Assembly (NCBI GenBank): GCA_029215795.1
Contig: JARDYH010000004.1
Location: 219,721,517-219,785,516 of the forward strand
Direction: 5' to 3'
Source of the DNA: Anniella stebbinsi
Lineage: Eukaryota > Chordata > Lepidosauria > Squamata > Anniellidae
Length of the DNA stretch: 64,000 nt
Shown: piece after piece, positions 26,007 through 38,364 of the stretch
How the letters are laid out: every line of letters begins with the position of its first letter
How positions within the stretch are numbered: position 1 is the stretch's first letter
Position numbers and translations under genes: made by a program
Notes under the pieces: generated by a model
The model's database searches: none
Told to the model about the DNA's origin: nothing
What the model saw: the letters and a program-made list of their open reading frames with translations, nothing else

Positions 26007-26134
26007 GGGTCTACATTCCTGCTTTAAAACAGTTTATAACACTTTTGACAACTGTTTGGGCCCAGGACACACTCCACATGCAGGTTTCAAAACGTTTCCA
26101 AAGTGTTTTATCCTGCTTGGTGTAGTTCTGGCCC
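26007..26134. repeat. MITE fragment (CCAGATCTACACC family)
   Basis: Right end CCTGCTTGGTGTAGTTCTGG and the TTGGGCCCAGGACACAC centre. Confidence 0.7.
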
Positions 26135-26157
26135 AGCTCTCGGGAGGGTTGGTTGTT

Positions 26158-26512
26158 CTTTTTGCACATGGACATAGAATCTTTATATTTATGTGATAGC
26201 ATGGATTCAAGAGCTAAACTCTTGTGAGCACCAATTCATTACTGTTAGAGGGTTCTTAAAAAAAAAAACCACTACACACACAATGGCTCAATTCGGACGA
26301 CACAATAAACAACTGGTGTGGGGGAAACACTCGTCAGTTGTATTGACTATCGTGTCGTCCGAATGCTGCCATAGTCAACTCAGCGCTGATCCTAATCCAC
26401 ACCACAGTTGATTATTTATTACCATGTCGTGTGGGGAGTATCCCCTAGATGAACAACTGTAAAGTTGATTATTACCCCACCATTGACTATCGTGTTGTCC
26501 GAATTCAGCCAG
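26158..26512. repeat. Duplicated segment with GGCTCAATTCGG MITE, copy 1
   Basis: The first ~127 bp (TTTGCACATGGACATAGAAT...) plus the MITE recur at 31168-31518. Confidence 0.85.
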
Positions 26513-28139
26513 AGTGTAGCATTTTAGGGAGCTGGAGCGGTTGCTACAAGGAGGAGAGGGTTTGGAAGTCACCTTCTGCAAGCCCAGTTACACACACCTA
26601 AATCTGGATCTAACTATCATCATCATCATCATTTACCTGTCTGCTAACTAACCGACACCATTTTTAATTCAAAGGTTAGCTGGCTGGTTCTCGAAAACAT
26701 CTTACCAACTATGCTTTTTGTCGTGTTTTGAATACAGTGATATCTTTCAATGTCAGTGGGGCTTTTGATCCTTCGAGAATGTTATGCCTGAGTCATACAT
26801 CTTTATTGCTGCACCTGAGAAAAACTGACAAACCTAACCGGCCAAGAGATAGAGCGTGATGCGATCAGAGCTTCAGAGCCCTTTCACTCACGATTCAAAT
26901 GTTGCAGCTCGGTGAATCGCCTTGAAAGTAATTTCCCAAGCATGCACCCAGCATGTTCCAACACAGCGGGGAGGCCTCTAATTAATGGGTACATGACCTC
27001 GCCGTGTTTATTTAGGGAGATACCCGCCTCCGATCTATTCCCCATGATGATAGGAGGCAACCTGTATCCGAGGGAGAAGTTCATAAATGCCAGTTGATGG
27101 ACTGCACGTCGTACCTGCTTGCATGACAGTTAATTCATCATAATCATCATCCACTCTGTCGGTGGCAGGGTTGCTGGTGGTTTGTTCTTCTACTGACTTG
27201 TGCACAAACCCAAAAGGATGAATACACCTGGCTATTATTTATCAGTGCAATGTTAACAATATTGTCGAAAAGCTAGCTGTGAAGTGGGGTCCACAGAAGC
27301 TCAGTGGTAACACACAAATTTTGCACGCTGGACGCCCCCGGCTCGCTCCTCTCCATTTAAGAAGTTTCAGATAGTGATGGGCAAAATTCCCTTTGTTCAC
27401 TTTAGAAACAGGTCCACAATCATTAATCGGTAACAAAATCCAGCTTCAGTAACATCTAATGCTTATATAAGTGAGCGCAAAAATGGACAGACTTTGCTCA
27501 AGTGAACCGGAGAAGGAATGCATTATGGATTGATGCGTATAATATAGATTGTAATATATGCTGTATTATTCTTATTTTTTAAAAAAAAGAAATAGAATAT
27601 TGAGCATCATAGTCACAACCAAAAACATGATCATGGGTCCAGAATTATTAGAGGGGTGTTTTTTAAGGCTCTAGGGACCAGTAGGCTAACCCAACCACAC
27701 TCCCAAACCTTGAGGGGAACGAAACAGTTCCTGCCCATCTGAACAAGCTCTGGGCAACTTCCCAATCCAAACAGCCAACAGCACATGCAGGTTTTTATTA
27801 CAGCCTCAGCAAGCTACCGCCTAGGCCAGGGATGGGGCTGTTTCTCACATTGGCATGGGACAGTTGGTTCCACTTCCTTCAAAAAGATTTATGCATCACA
27901 CTATTCATAAAATTTCAGTCGCCGAACTCCAGCCTTTTATCCTCAGCTGATCTCTTTTTCGGATCGATTTGCATGTCGTTCGTTAAAAACCCAAATGTGG
28001 TGAGAAATGCAGCCGGGTCATAAAATGGCCGTGGGCTCACAGGCAACAATCAAATGTTTCCTACTTGCAAAACGCCAAGATGGAGCTTTATATTTGCCCC
28101 TATTTTTCAGGAAACGGGCAGAACTATACATTGATTGTT
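26513..28139. other. Repeat-poor DNA, candidate conserved non-coding sequence
   Basis: 26730-27240 is complex, with homeodomain-type words (CTAATTAATGG, GTTAATTCATCATAATC) and no repeat recognised. No gene seen. Confidence 0.35.
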
Positions 28140-28345
28140 ATTCCTTTAAGAGCAGGGTACGCAGGTTCAAATCCCCATTTGTCCACGTGGTTCACTGAGT
28201 GATCTCTGGCCAGTCACTTTCTCCCAGCCTAGCCCTAGCCTACCTCAAAGAGCTGTTGTACAGATAAAAATGTAGGAGGGGACACTTGTGTGCCAAGTTG
28301 AGCTCCTTGGAGGAAAAGTGATATATAAATGTAATAAATACATTA
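28140..28345 (+). repeat. Sauria-SINE-like copy with LINE-type tail
   Basis: GGTTCAAATCCCCATTTG, then CTACCTCAAAGAGCTGTTGT and GATATATAAATGTAATAAAT, the usual body and tail of squamate SINEs. The head has decayed. Confidence 0.7.
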
Positions 28346-30261
28346 CTCAGGATTTGTCCTGGCATAACTCAGAAAACAACATGACTTTGTCGTTCACTCA
28401 TTTCTGCAGCCATGCCCTAGCAGGGTGGAAATGCATTTATTTCTGCACCACATTCATCCATAGAGCTCAGGAAAGTAGACTTAGGATCATCACCACCAAA
28501 GCCCTAGGTCTAGGGTGGGCAACGTCCAGATGTTTCAGCCTACAACAGCCATCAGCCCTAGCCAGCATAGCCAATGGTGGGGGATGATAGGAGTAGTAGG
28601 CAAAAGTATCACAATGACCACAAGCTGCCCGCCCCTGAGGCCATCATGTCCAGAGTAATCCTAGCCATGTGCGCTCAGAAGTACATCTCACTGTATTCAT
28701 TGGGGTTTTACTGCTGGTTCATTTACTAAAACAAATAATAAGCAAAGGGGAGGAGCCAGATTGGGACCATGGCAGGGGAAGGGTCCTTTAAGCCCTTTCC
28801 CGTACCATGGTCCTGACTGGACCCCACCCCCAGTTATTTGCAACGGGAGGAAAGCTCTGAACGCTGAGCAGCACCACTCCATTAGCTCTACAACAGACTT
28901 ACTCCTGGTGGAGGTGAAAACTGCTAGAACGGGTGTTTTAATATGGATCAGCACAGCCACCTGCTTTTTGGGACTCTCCTTGGGGGGGCAGCTGTGGGGG
29001 GGTCATGATGAGTCATGATGAGTGCCTGCACTGAAAATTGACCACTGCACCCCTGAACGCTTCCACTGCCTGTTAGCCTCACAGCTGCCTTTTATAAGAG
29101 ACAGAGCTGGACAGGTGAAAGGTGATCACGCATTTGCCGTCCCATCTACTTTGGTCCACTGGCGCGCCACTTTATATATGAGAGTGGCCAACCAGAGTTT
29201 AAGCTAGGCTTCCCCAACCCAACTGGGAATGATGGGAGTTGCAGAGGGCACCATACTGGGGTCTCCCATCACATCTGCAGCTCACAAGGACTGAGCTGTA
29301 AGCCAGGAAATCCAGGGTTTGAAGCACACCTCTGCCACAAACTCAGCCGCCATCTCTCAGCTCCCACGCCTGCAACATGAGCATAACAATAGTGGCCTGC
29401 CTTACAGGGCTGTTGTTGCAAAGGTGTGCTTTGGACGCCCAAAAAGAAAAGAAAAAGAAAAGGCAGCAGGGATCTCTGTGCCTGCCTTACCCCGTGTTGC
29501 TCGCCGCCTCGTCTTCTCCCAACCCAAGAAGGAACCCCCTTCCCAGCACGTAATTTCTTGCTAATCAGCTGTCAGCACCGGGGCCCCGACAAGAGGTTCA
29601 TCTCTCACGGAGGCTAATGGCCTTAAAAGTCACCGAGTCAATGTCAATGAGAAGACACCAATTCAATCAAAGGGCCGGATGAGGGATGGCACCTGCTGAC
29701 ATTAGCGCTCATTTTGAGTTCGAGCATCTGGGGCCTAGTAAATAACCATCAGTGGGTGGGACCGGGGGACAGGTCATTAGCCCCGCGAAAAATAAATATC
29801 GCTTCCCTTGATGGCTGCGAGTAATTTAGCTCAGACGAGGAAATTTCACCCTAGATTAAGTATGATGAGGCAGTATCAGTCAGTGGAGGCCAAACAGTGA
29901 GGGCTTGATGAGAGCGGAGGAAATTTATATGCAGCCGGCTGAATGCAAGATGAGTTCAAAGAAATGATGGACCTCTTCCTCCCAGTCCTTCGCCGTGGAA
30001 AAGAGCCAGCTGCAGCCGTGGCCACCTCTGCAGCGCTCCCTCAGCCTGCTTCCTCCCCCGGGCTCCCCTCCCCCACCCCCACCCTGCTCCGTTTTTAATA
30101 GTCTGTCGGAAGGGAAAGTCCTAGAAGTGAAAGAGGCTTCCCCATAGAGCAGGTCATCCTTTGGCAGCCAATCCCAAATCCATCTGGGCTGATTGTGCTT
30201 ATTTGTTTGGAAAGAAGGAAGGGTTCTGCGCATGTTCAAAAATTCCCTTGCTTTCAAGCAG
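28346..30261. other. Repeat-poor DNA, no gene seen
   Basis: 29560-29900 is complex and repeat-free (candidate conserved element). Other parts carry decayed TGGGAATGATGGGAGTTG-type repeats. Confidence 0.35.
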
Positions 30262-30440
30262 GGGAGGCTGATGGCTCCGATGTCAGCGGGGTGGTGGTAA
30301 ATCCACTCCAGATTTTCAGCCAGAACCAGTCGGAACTCTGATTCACACCTTGGATAGTTCCTTTAAGGTTCTGACTGGTTTGGCTGAAACCCGAAGCAGA
30401 TTGCTTACCCATTGACATCAGAGCCACCAGTCTTCAAGGT
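30262..30440. repeat. MITE (GTGGAGGCTGG family)
   Basis: GGGGAGGCTGATGGCTCCGA / TGACATCAGAGCCACCAG arms. Confidence 0.75.
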
Positions 30441-31167
30441 AGGGTGGCCAGAATTGGCAGAGGACAGCCCTCTGTTTGGAAAGGTGTCCCGTCTGAGTCA
30501 ATCCAAGCTTCCAGCCTCTCCATAGGATACATCCCATGTCTTCAGTCCCCACTCCATATTATTGATATTAAGCTAGATTCAGCCTTAGTCATACTTGGAG
30601 TAGACCCATTGTTAGTCATGGCTAACTTACTTCCCAATGATTTCAATGGGATTGTTCTAAGTATGTGTGAAGCTGAATCCAACACTATATTTATTTCATC
30701 CTGCTCTGCCCCCCAACTACAAAGTTGATGGAGGGAATTTTGCACACATTGGGGGAAGAATGGATACGGATGACTTTTCCCCCCTATTGCATCAAAGGTG
30801 AAAGTCACATCTGTAACCCTGCCCATTTTGGCTCTGGCCACCCCGATAGAGAAAATGCAACTGCCAAAAAATTGCTCATTTACATATTATTACGAGTCCA
30901 GGACCCCTGTCCTCCTTTCCATTAGGACATCCAACCTAGAATGCAGGTTTTAAAAAAAAATACAAAAAGTTGATGTTTCCAATTGCCTGGAAATCAAATG
31001 GTGTACTCTTACCAACACACAACCCAAGGGGAATTATGATTATGAAATCATAATCTGGAATTATGGCTGGAATTATGAATATATTATTTATAAAGCATCT
31101 AATGTGCTAGGTGCTGCAGGAATTAAATGGCTTTTAACTTGATTATAGTACAAGAGTCAATGAAATG
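30441..31167. other. No gene seen
   Basis: A GGACAGCCCTCTG-type repeat piece lies at 30442-30520, and a weak hAT-MITE-like end (GTCCTCCTTTCCATTAGGAC) near 30908. Confidence 0.4.
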
Positions 31168-31518
31168 CATTTTGCACATGGACATAGAATCTTTATATTT
31201 ATGTGATAGCATGGATTCAAGAGCTAAACTCTTGTGAGCACCAATTCATTACTGTTAGAGGGTTCTTAAAAAAAAAAAACCACACACACAATGGCTCAAT
31301 TCGGACGACACAATAAACAACTGGTGTGGGGAAAACAATCGTCAGTTGTATTGACTATCGTGTCGTCCGAATGCTGACATAGTCAACTCAGCGCTGATCC
31401 TAATCCACACCACAGTTGATTATTTATTACCATGTTGTGTGGGGAGTTCCCCCTAGATGAACAACTGTAAAACTGATTATTACCCCACCATTGACTATCA
31501 TGTCGTCCGAACTGAGCC
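31168..31518. repeat. Duplicated segment with GGCTCAATTCGG MITE, copy 2
   Basis: Near-identical to 26158-26512 in both the flank and the MITE, same orientation, about 5 kb apart. Confidence 0.85.
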
Positions 31519-32411
31519 AATGATAATTTTTTTTAATCTTCCCACTTGCTGAGATTGTCCATAGAACACGTGATTAATTTATTTATTTACTAGTCAACTC
31601 AGGGCATTTGTCCTGGAAGCCCTTATTTTTAATCCTGGATTCTATCTATCTATCTATCTATCACTTTTCAAGGTTTATATCTCGCTTTTTCCACTTCAGA
31701 AATGAAATGCTCAAGGTAATACACATCATAAATTTAAAACACACACAAATCAGATCGTATCAAAGCAACAATGTAAGTAACCACTTTAGAAAATGACAAT
31801 AAAGTGCAGTATAATGATACGGTGGCCAGGTATGCATTCCCAAAAAGAGGGCATATATTTGCATAAGTTGATTTGTATGTGGAGCTGGAACTAGCAGGCA
31901 AGACTGGGACCAGGTGATCTGTGTGTGTGTTTGCTCAAGTCTAATGTCCCAGTGGCAATAACTCCAGCTGCTCTCCTCCTTATGGTTCTTTATCTTTCAC
32001 CAGGTCTTAGACTGGACAGTCCTTTAATAGAGGATCCCTTCAAAAAGAGTACTGTCCTCTGGAAGCTGCTCAAATAAAGGACTGTCCTCTGAAAAAGGAA
32101 TAAACTGTACTAGTTTTACTGCAAATGGGAGCTCTGGAAATGGGATGAGCCCTAGATTACCCTTAAAACCACTTGAGGAAGACTTGGGGATGGGTGGAAT
32201 AGAAGAAGGACCTCCCAAGAGTAAATCCCACACTTTAAAACATAAGGACAATCCTCTTTCCCCTGTCCCTAGCCTATCAGCTGTCAAAGGCTGTCAAACT
32301 AGCATATGTGCAGCCCCATCTTGTCAATCACTTTGTATGTTTCCTAGTACACCTTGTTCCCTTTGACAGCTGAAACATACAAGGCAATAGACAAGACAAG
32401 ACTATATTTAG
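31519..32411. other. No gene seen; (CTAT)n run and decayed repeat
   Basis: (CTAT)n at 31639-31663; GAGGACTGTCCTCTG-type repeat at 31830-32100. Confidence 0.5.
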
Positions 32412-32582
32412 GCCTAATCCACACCAAGCAGAATATAGCACTGTGAAAGCAGTATATGGTATGTGTCAAAGGCCCCAACAGTTGTCAGTGCTCTTCAAGA
32501 CTGCTATAAAGCAGTAGTGTGGCTCTTGCCTCTTATATACCACTTTCATAGTGCAATGCCCTGCTTGGTGTGGATTAGGCCT
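32412..32582. repeat. MITE (CCAGATCTACACC family, diverged ends)
   Basis: Ends GGCCTAATCCACACCAAGCA / TGCTTGGTGTGGATTAGGCC are perfect inverted repeats. The centre matches the family. Confidence 0.85.
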
Positions 32583-33016
32583 CAGTTTGATAGCCCCAAC
32601 TGTGCACCTCTGCAATTGGAAAAAAAAAAAAACCAACCCAAAAACATATTTTTTAAAATTACAAAGACATTTGTGCATATTCCCAGGGCTGATTTTTTTT
32701 TTAAAAGTAATAATTAAAATTCAGACTCGTTTTGCACATTTTTTCCTAAGAGTTGCTGAACAGGTGACAGTCCCTACAAAGTGCTGCTTGGTCACTAGTG
32801 GAGGGGCTGTTATTGCAACATGGCTGAGATCACTTAGCAAGATTGGCAGTGGTTTCTGCCAGTCTTTGCCAAGTGGCTCACGCACTGATGCCCACAACCC
32901 ATGATGGGTTGGCACTTCCAGGTTTTAATGACACGCCAACCCATTGTGGGTACAACAACCCCTAAAAAAGCCATGGGTTGCTGGCCATGCACAAGCCATC
33001 CTCTGGGAATCAGTCC
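32583..33016. other. No gene seen
   Basis: A-run at 32621-32632. 32880-33000 holds CCCATGATGGGTTGG-type foldback words. Confidence 0.4.
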
Positions 33017-33433
33017 TGGTTTGCATGACACAACGATTCACTGTGGCTTGTCATCCACCATAGATTGTCGGGTCATGTGAAACCAGTTACTGTGGCTTAA
33101 ACAAATCACTGTGGCTTGTTGTGAGCTGTAGCACTTGCCAGGCATGATTTGCATAATCACCGCTTGGTTGTGTGTTGTCTGACCCAGGGAGTCATGGCTT
33201 ATTGGATGATTAAACAACCATCAAATAACCCTACAACAGCCCATGGGTCATTTGAGGGTTGTTTAACCACCCAACAAGCCATGCCACTTGGGTTCAGACC
33301 CCACGATAAGCCACAGCCAGGCGCAGATTATGCAAATCAACCCCAGCATGGGACATCATGGGTCATAGTTCACAGCAAGCCATGGTGACTTGTTTAAGCC
33401 ACCGTGGATTGTTGTGATCATGCAAACTGGGTC
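33017..33433. repeat. Foldback element, about 415 bp
   Basis: Outer arms GGTTTGCATGACACAACGA / TTGTTGTGATCATGCAAAC; inner CACTGTGGCTTG / CAAGCCATGGTGA arms. Confidence 0.75.
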
Positions 33434-33959
33434 AGTGGCTCAGCTGGCAGCATATGTATTTGAAGCCCAGCGGTAGAATAAAGTTTTGCCAACACGAACT
33501 TGTGGCAGGAGGTTAGCCAACCTGCCTAGTAGTGTTGCAGAGTCTCTGCAGCAGCCTAATCTATTTATTTGTGACAATAGCAGGGGGCGTCATCATTCTG
33601 CAGCACAACCCTACACCCCCGGGCTGTCCCAGGCCTCCCCTTTTGGTTGTACACAAATGATATAATAATAAGCTGCCTATTGTATCTTGGCTCTGCTTTT
33701 TATGTGTCCCATCGATCTAACCTGCCAAGCAATTGGGTGGCAATTAATGCTGTGAGCATCATTGGAGATTCAGCACCGTTCCCAGTGGGAATATGCTGAG
33801 AGTTCACCTCTGCTGGGAAAATATAATGAATGTCTGATTCTACCCTTGGAAAATCCTGCAGCTCTTAAGCCCTGCAAAGAAATGTGGGAGCCAATGGAAA
33901 TAGGATGGCCAGGTGCAAAGGGCAAAAAGAGCTCATGAACCTTTAATATATATCAATTT
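33434..33959. other. No gene seen
   Basis: No repeat or coding pattern recognised. Confidence 0.4.
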
Positions 33960-34270
33960 CCATAAACTATGGAATTCGTTTCCACAAGGTGTAATGATGG
34001 CCACCAGTTTGGATGATTTTAAAAAGGGGTTGGACGAATTCCTGGAGGAGAAGGCTTTCAATGCCTACTAGTTCTGATGGCTTTATGCCACCTCCAGTAT
34101 CAGAGGCTGTATGCCTATGTACACCAGTTGCTGGGGAACATGGGCAGGAGGGTGCTGTTGCACTCTTGTCCTGCATGTGGGTTCCTGGTCGACAGCTGGT
34201 TGGCCACTGTGTGAAAAGAGTGTAGGACTAGATGGACCCTCGGTCTGATCCAGCATAGTTCTTCTTCTTT
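33960..34270 (+). repeat. LINE 3'-end repeat, sense
   Basis: ACTATGGAATTCGTTTCCAC through CGGTCTGATCCAGCATAG. Confidence 0.8.
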
Positions 34271-34539
34271 CTTCTCATGAAGTTTTATTTTATTTTGAAT
34301 TAAGGTTAACAAAAGAAAGACAAGAAGAAGGAGAAGGAGGTACATAACAATTCATCACAATCACTGAAGAAACAAAGGTATTCGCTAATTATAAATCTTA
34401 GTCTGTAACTGATATTTTCATGAATCATTTACAGTTAAATGGCTTAGGTAGGAGCTCAGTTCCTAATGAAAGTAAAAACAAATAATAAGTTCTACACCGA
34501 ATAAAAGGTGTTCAGGTGTCTTTTTATGTCCTTATCTGG

Positions 34540-34682
34540 GCTGGGGAATCTGTGGCCCTCCAGATGTTAGTGGACTACAATTCCCATCATGCATGACTAT
34601 TGCTCATGCTGGATGGGGCTGATGGAAAGTGTAGTCCAGCAACATCTAGAGTGCCGCAGGTTCCTGCAACACCTAGCAGGGT
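34540..34682. repeat. Hairpin repeat (GGACTACAATTCCCATCAT family)
   Basis: CTGTGGCCCTCCAGATGTTA faces an inverted ...GTAGTCCAGCAACATCTAGA. Short pieces of the same family occur near 19600, 20560, 28530 and 40010. Confidence 0.75.
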
Positions 34683-35339
34683 CAGCCCTGCTTTATATAT
34701 TAAGAGCAAAGCCGTTCCCTGAGCGTGGATCTTTACGAAGCCAAAATGGCATCATCCATACACAACAGGGAGCAGGAGGGGTTTGGAATGGAGTGTCCTA
34801 GAAAAGGGCATGGCTGGCTGGCACCCTGAATAGGAGCACTTCACGCTGCACCCCTTTGTTGCTGGTCTGACTTGTTCTACATCCCAAACAAAGTACATGG
34901 TGCATAAAAGGAAGTTCCATGCCACAAGCTTGCAGGGCAGGGGTGGAGGGATCAATGGTGCAGTGGTAGATTCTGAAGCGTAGATGCTTATCATGACAAT
35001 CCTCCTAACCCCAGCCTCCAAGGTGAGGCCAAATATGCAGGCATTTGTGTTAGATCCATGCCTACCAACCAGTTCTAGCCATTTTCATCGTCACTGAGAG
35101 CAGGTCTTTTGTAAAGCTAATGGGTCTTAACTGCTTATTCAAGACCCAGCCACCCCAAAGGGACTTTGCACTGGAACCAGGAACAATATATTGCTGCTGG
35201 GGAAATCCCTTCCCACCAGTGCTGACAGATGATTGCAGCTAAACTCAGAGATAACTGGGATTTCTGAGGAGGGTGGCAGATTACATCAGCATCCCTGCTA
35301 AGCAAAACGTCCCTGCAAGCCCTGATTCCACTACCCCAC
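34683..35339. other. No gene seen
   Basis: No coding or repeat pattern recognised. Confidence 0.35.
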
Positions 35340-35545
35340 TAGGGCCCATAGCTCAGTGATAGATTACATGCTTTGCATGCAGAAGTTTGCAGGGTCCAGC
35401 ATGTTCAAATGTATTTATTTTTTTTAAGTCAGGTGTGGGAAAAACCTCTGCCCTGGTTCTGGACAGTTGCTGGCCCTCAAAGTAGTCTGTGCTGGACTAG
35501 ATGGATCAATGGTCTGACTCAGAATAAGGCAGCTTCGCATGTCAG
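35340..35545 (+). repeat. tRNA-derived SINE, full-length type
   Basis: The head GGGCCCATAGCTCAGTGATA resembles a tRNA A-box region; the tail ends CTCAGAATAAGGCAGCTTCG. Same family as 1-190. Confidence 0.8.
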
Positions 35546-35609
35546 ACTGGCGGAGAGGAGCCATCGGTGTACCATTTACCATGTACCCTGCTACTTGGAC
35601 CAGCCTCCA

Positions 35610-35830
35610 GGAATAATAATAATAATAATAATAATAACAACAATTTATCACCCACCCCTCCCTCCGGATCGAGGCGGGGAACAACATCAACATAAAATAC
35701 ACAAAAGTGATTAAAAGCACATAAAACCAGTACATCATTAAAATACCAATAAAACACCAATAAAAACACTTAAAATTCATCTGGGTAGGCCTGCCGGAAG
35801 AGATCAGTCTTTATAGCTGTTTTAAATTCC
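35610..35830. repeat. (AAT)n run plus interspersed repeat
   Basis: (AAT)n at 35613-35640 followed by an A-rich repeat with ATCTGGGTAGGCCTGCCGGA. Confidence 0.6.
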
Positions 35831-37622
35831 TGGAGACTGGTGAGTTGGCGGTCTGGTGTGTGGTGCTTCTCACCGCCTTCACTTCCTTCAAGGGTGATTG
35901 AGAAGAGCCAAGGACAGGGAATCATATAGAGATGCAAAAGGCACAGTCGCGTCTGCATTACAGATGCAGAGGTTGTGTAAAATCCATTCCATTTGCGTTT
36001 CAAGGACTGTCAGGTGGCTTCAGATTTAGTTTGAGTTTCCAAATTTACACAAATGCAGTTACGCAAATGCAAACTCACAAAAGTGTACAAATCACCCCAA
36101 ATGTATATTGTCATGCTTTAGCCTATGAGAAAAATGTGCATTTTTGAATTTATTTTTTTTAATGCATATTTTTTCAATTATGATATTTGTGCAAACTTCC
36201 GGAAAGTTAGAAAAATGGTCCAGGGAATCCACCTGGCAGGGGAAAAGCTGTCCTGCTCCGGTCGGATTCATAAAAATCCAGACTTGTTTGATTATGTTGA
36301 GGATTTCTTCAACATCCCTACTCTGCAAGGGGCTAGTTTAGATTCACAGGAGCCTACAATTATTTCATTTATTTGTTATGGAACACTAATAGTGCTATCC
36401 CACACCACACTAATATGTGCCAGAAAGCAGTTGGAGAATCACTGATTTTGGCTGGAATTCTAAACATACTTACTAGGCAGGACGTCTCACTGCAAACAGT
36501 GAGACTTTACTTCTGAGTAAACATACACAGGATTGCACAGTTTTAAGGCCTATTTGGGGGTTCCCCAGTCTACTCAACAAAACCAGGCTCAGTTTGCACA
36601 GAAATAGCACTGAAGTTTAACGCTGCCATTACAACTGACAGCAATGGAGCGCTCTGTCCAATGCGCCCAGCCTGAGAAACAATGAGTCAAACTGTCTTTA
36701 TCTTTTTTCAAAAGTAACATGACAGTTTAGTGATGAGCCTTTCCTTCCAGGCTGTTAAGCACTGGGCTGGTGGAATGATCTAGTGTCTCACCATTGGAGT
36801 GCACATTTGCTGGGTAGTCCTCGAAGATGAGCCAACCAAACAGACTAACTATGTCCCTTGTCATCTTGATTGATCGGTTTGTCTGACACATTTCAAGCAT
36901 CTGCTTACTCTGTGAATGCAACTTGCATACCATTCAGAAAATGGCCATCTAGCGCGACGAAGGGCCATCTTTCAATCTTTCTTTCTTTCATTTTCCTTCC
37001 TTCCTTTCTTTCTTCCTTTCTTATTGTGTCTGCAAGGTCTTCAGAGTGCGGAAAGGAAAAAAGATTTATGTACCCTTATATAGTCGTGATTTCTGCTGAA
37101 AAAGAGGGAATCAGACAACTCTGGAATTCACGACACCACATTTATCCTATGTAGGGATGGAGGAAACTTCCCATTTCAGTTCTCTCAGGCCCTCACTTTG
37201 CCATCCAATTTCCTCATCAATTTGCAACTTTAAAAAAAAAAAGTCAGCCTGGAAATGGGTATGCATTTTTGTGTTCGTTTTTTCTAATATATGCGTTTTG
37301 TATGAAAATTCGCACAATATGCACATTTTTGCAAGCGGTTGTCCTTACATAACGCTGCTTTTGTATAGTTTTTTCACATATTTGTGGGTGGATTTCTCTA
37401 ACATACACATTTTTGCATGCACATTTTGTTCTGAGACCTGCATCGCAAAATTCTGAGAAGTGCAAATAATGAAGGATAACTGCATTCCGATTTGCACATT
37501 TGGGAAGCATGAAGTTGCTCAACATCAAGATGCAAACCAACCCAACATTTTCCCCAGCCTTAGCACTATGCTAGCCACAATACTATTACTGAGTCCCAGC
37601 CCTGGGAAAAAGGCAGGATATA

Positions 37623-37666
<44 letters not shown>

Positions 37667-37811
37667 AACACACACAAAACACAAAGCCTCTGAGTCCTCG
37701 CAAGAATAAGGCAATTTACTCCAGAGTAAAAGAAGTAAAGTCAGCAAGAATGTTCAGGATGGAATTAATGGTAGATAACAGTCTGGGGACCAAACTTGTT
37801 CTGCAATACAC
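35831..37811. other. No gene seen; (AAT)n and TTTC-type runs
   Basis: CTTT-type pyrimidine run at 36975-37022 and (AAT)n at 37620-37664. 36050-36180 and 37250-37550 contain loosely repeated TGCATTTTTG/CACATTTTTGCA phrases. Confidence 0.5.
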
Positions 37812-38340
37812 TATGACCCTGTTCAAATAACACGCTAAGCCATGGTGGTTAAGTATTCTGAGCTAAACATTAAGACTTAGTGTGTCATGTCAACCATTCT
37901 TAACCCTAGTGGCTACATAACCACAGTTTAAACACTCTCACTAATCACTTGCTGCAAAAGGGTTAGTGGCCTAACCATAGGCTGACCAGATAAAATCCAG
38001 GTCAGGGCTCATGTAACTTTAACAGTTGTAGAGAAAAGGGAATTCCAGCCAGTGTCATTTGTATGCAATTAGTTCCTGGTGATATTCCCTCTTCATCACA
38101 ACAGTTAAAGGTGCAGGCACTATACTAGAGGGACCATATACAAAAGAAGGCAGGGCCCCTGCAACTTTAACAGTTGTGATGAAGAGGGAATTTCACCAGG
38201 ATCTAATTGCATACAAATGATACTGGCTGAAATTCCCTTTTCTCTACAACTGTTAAAGTTATATGAGCCCTGGCCTGGATTTTATCTGGTCACCCTACCT
38301 AACCATGGCTTAGCATGTTGTCTGAACAGGCCCATAGTGT
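37812..38340. repeat. Foldback MITE split by a nested hAT-type MITE
   Basis: Outer arms CTGTTCAAATAACACGCTAA (37817) and TTAGCATGTTGTCTGAACAG (38310) belong together. The inner element at 37978-38297 was inserted later. Confidence 0.85.
37978..38297. repeat. hAT-type MITE, complete, with 8-bp duplication CCTAACCA
   Basis: 320 bp, TAGGCTGACC to GGTCACCCTA. CCTAACCA lies at 37970-37977 and 38298-38305. Confidence 0.93.
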
Positions 38341-38364
38341 GCTTGGACTCTTGCGGGTTTCTAG

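Noticed and set aside
35340..35410. Possible functional tRNA gene
   Set aside because: The tRNA-like head belongs to a SINE, lacks a complete cloverleaf and is followed by the SINE tail.
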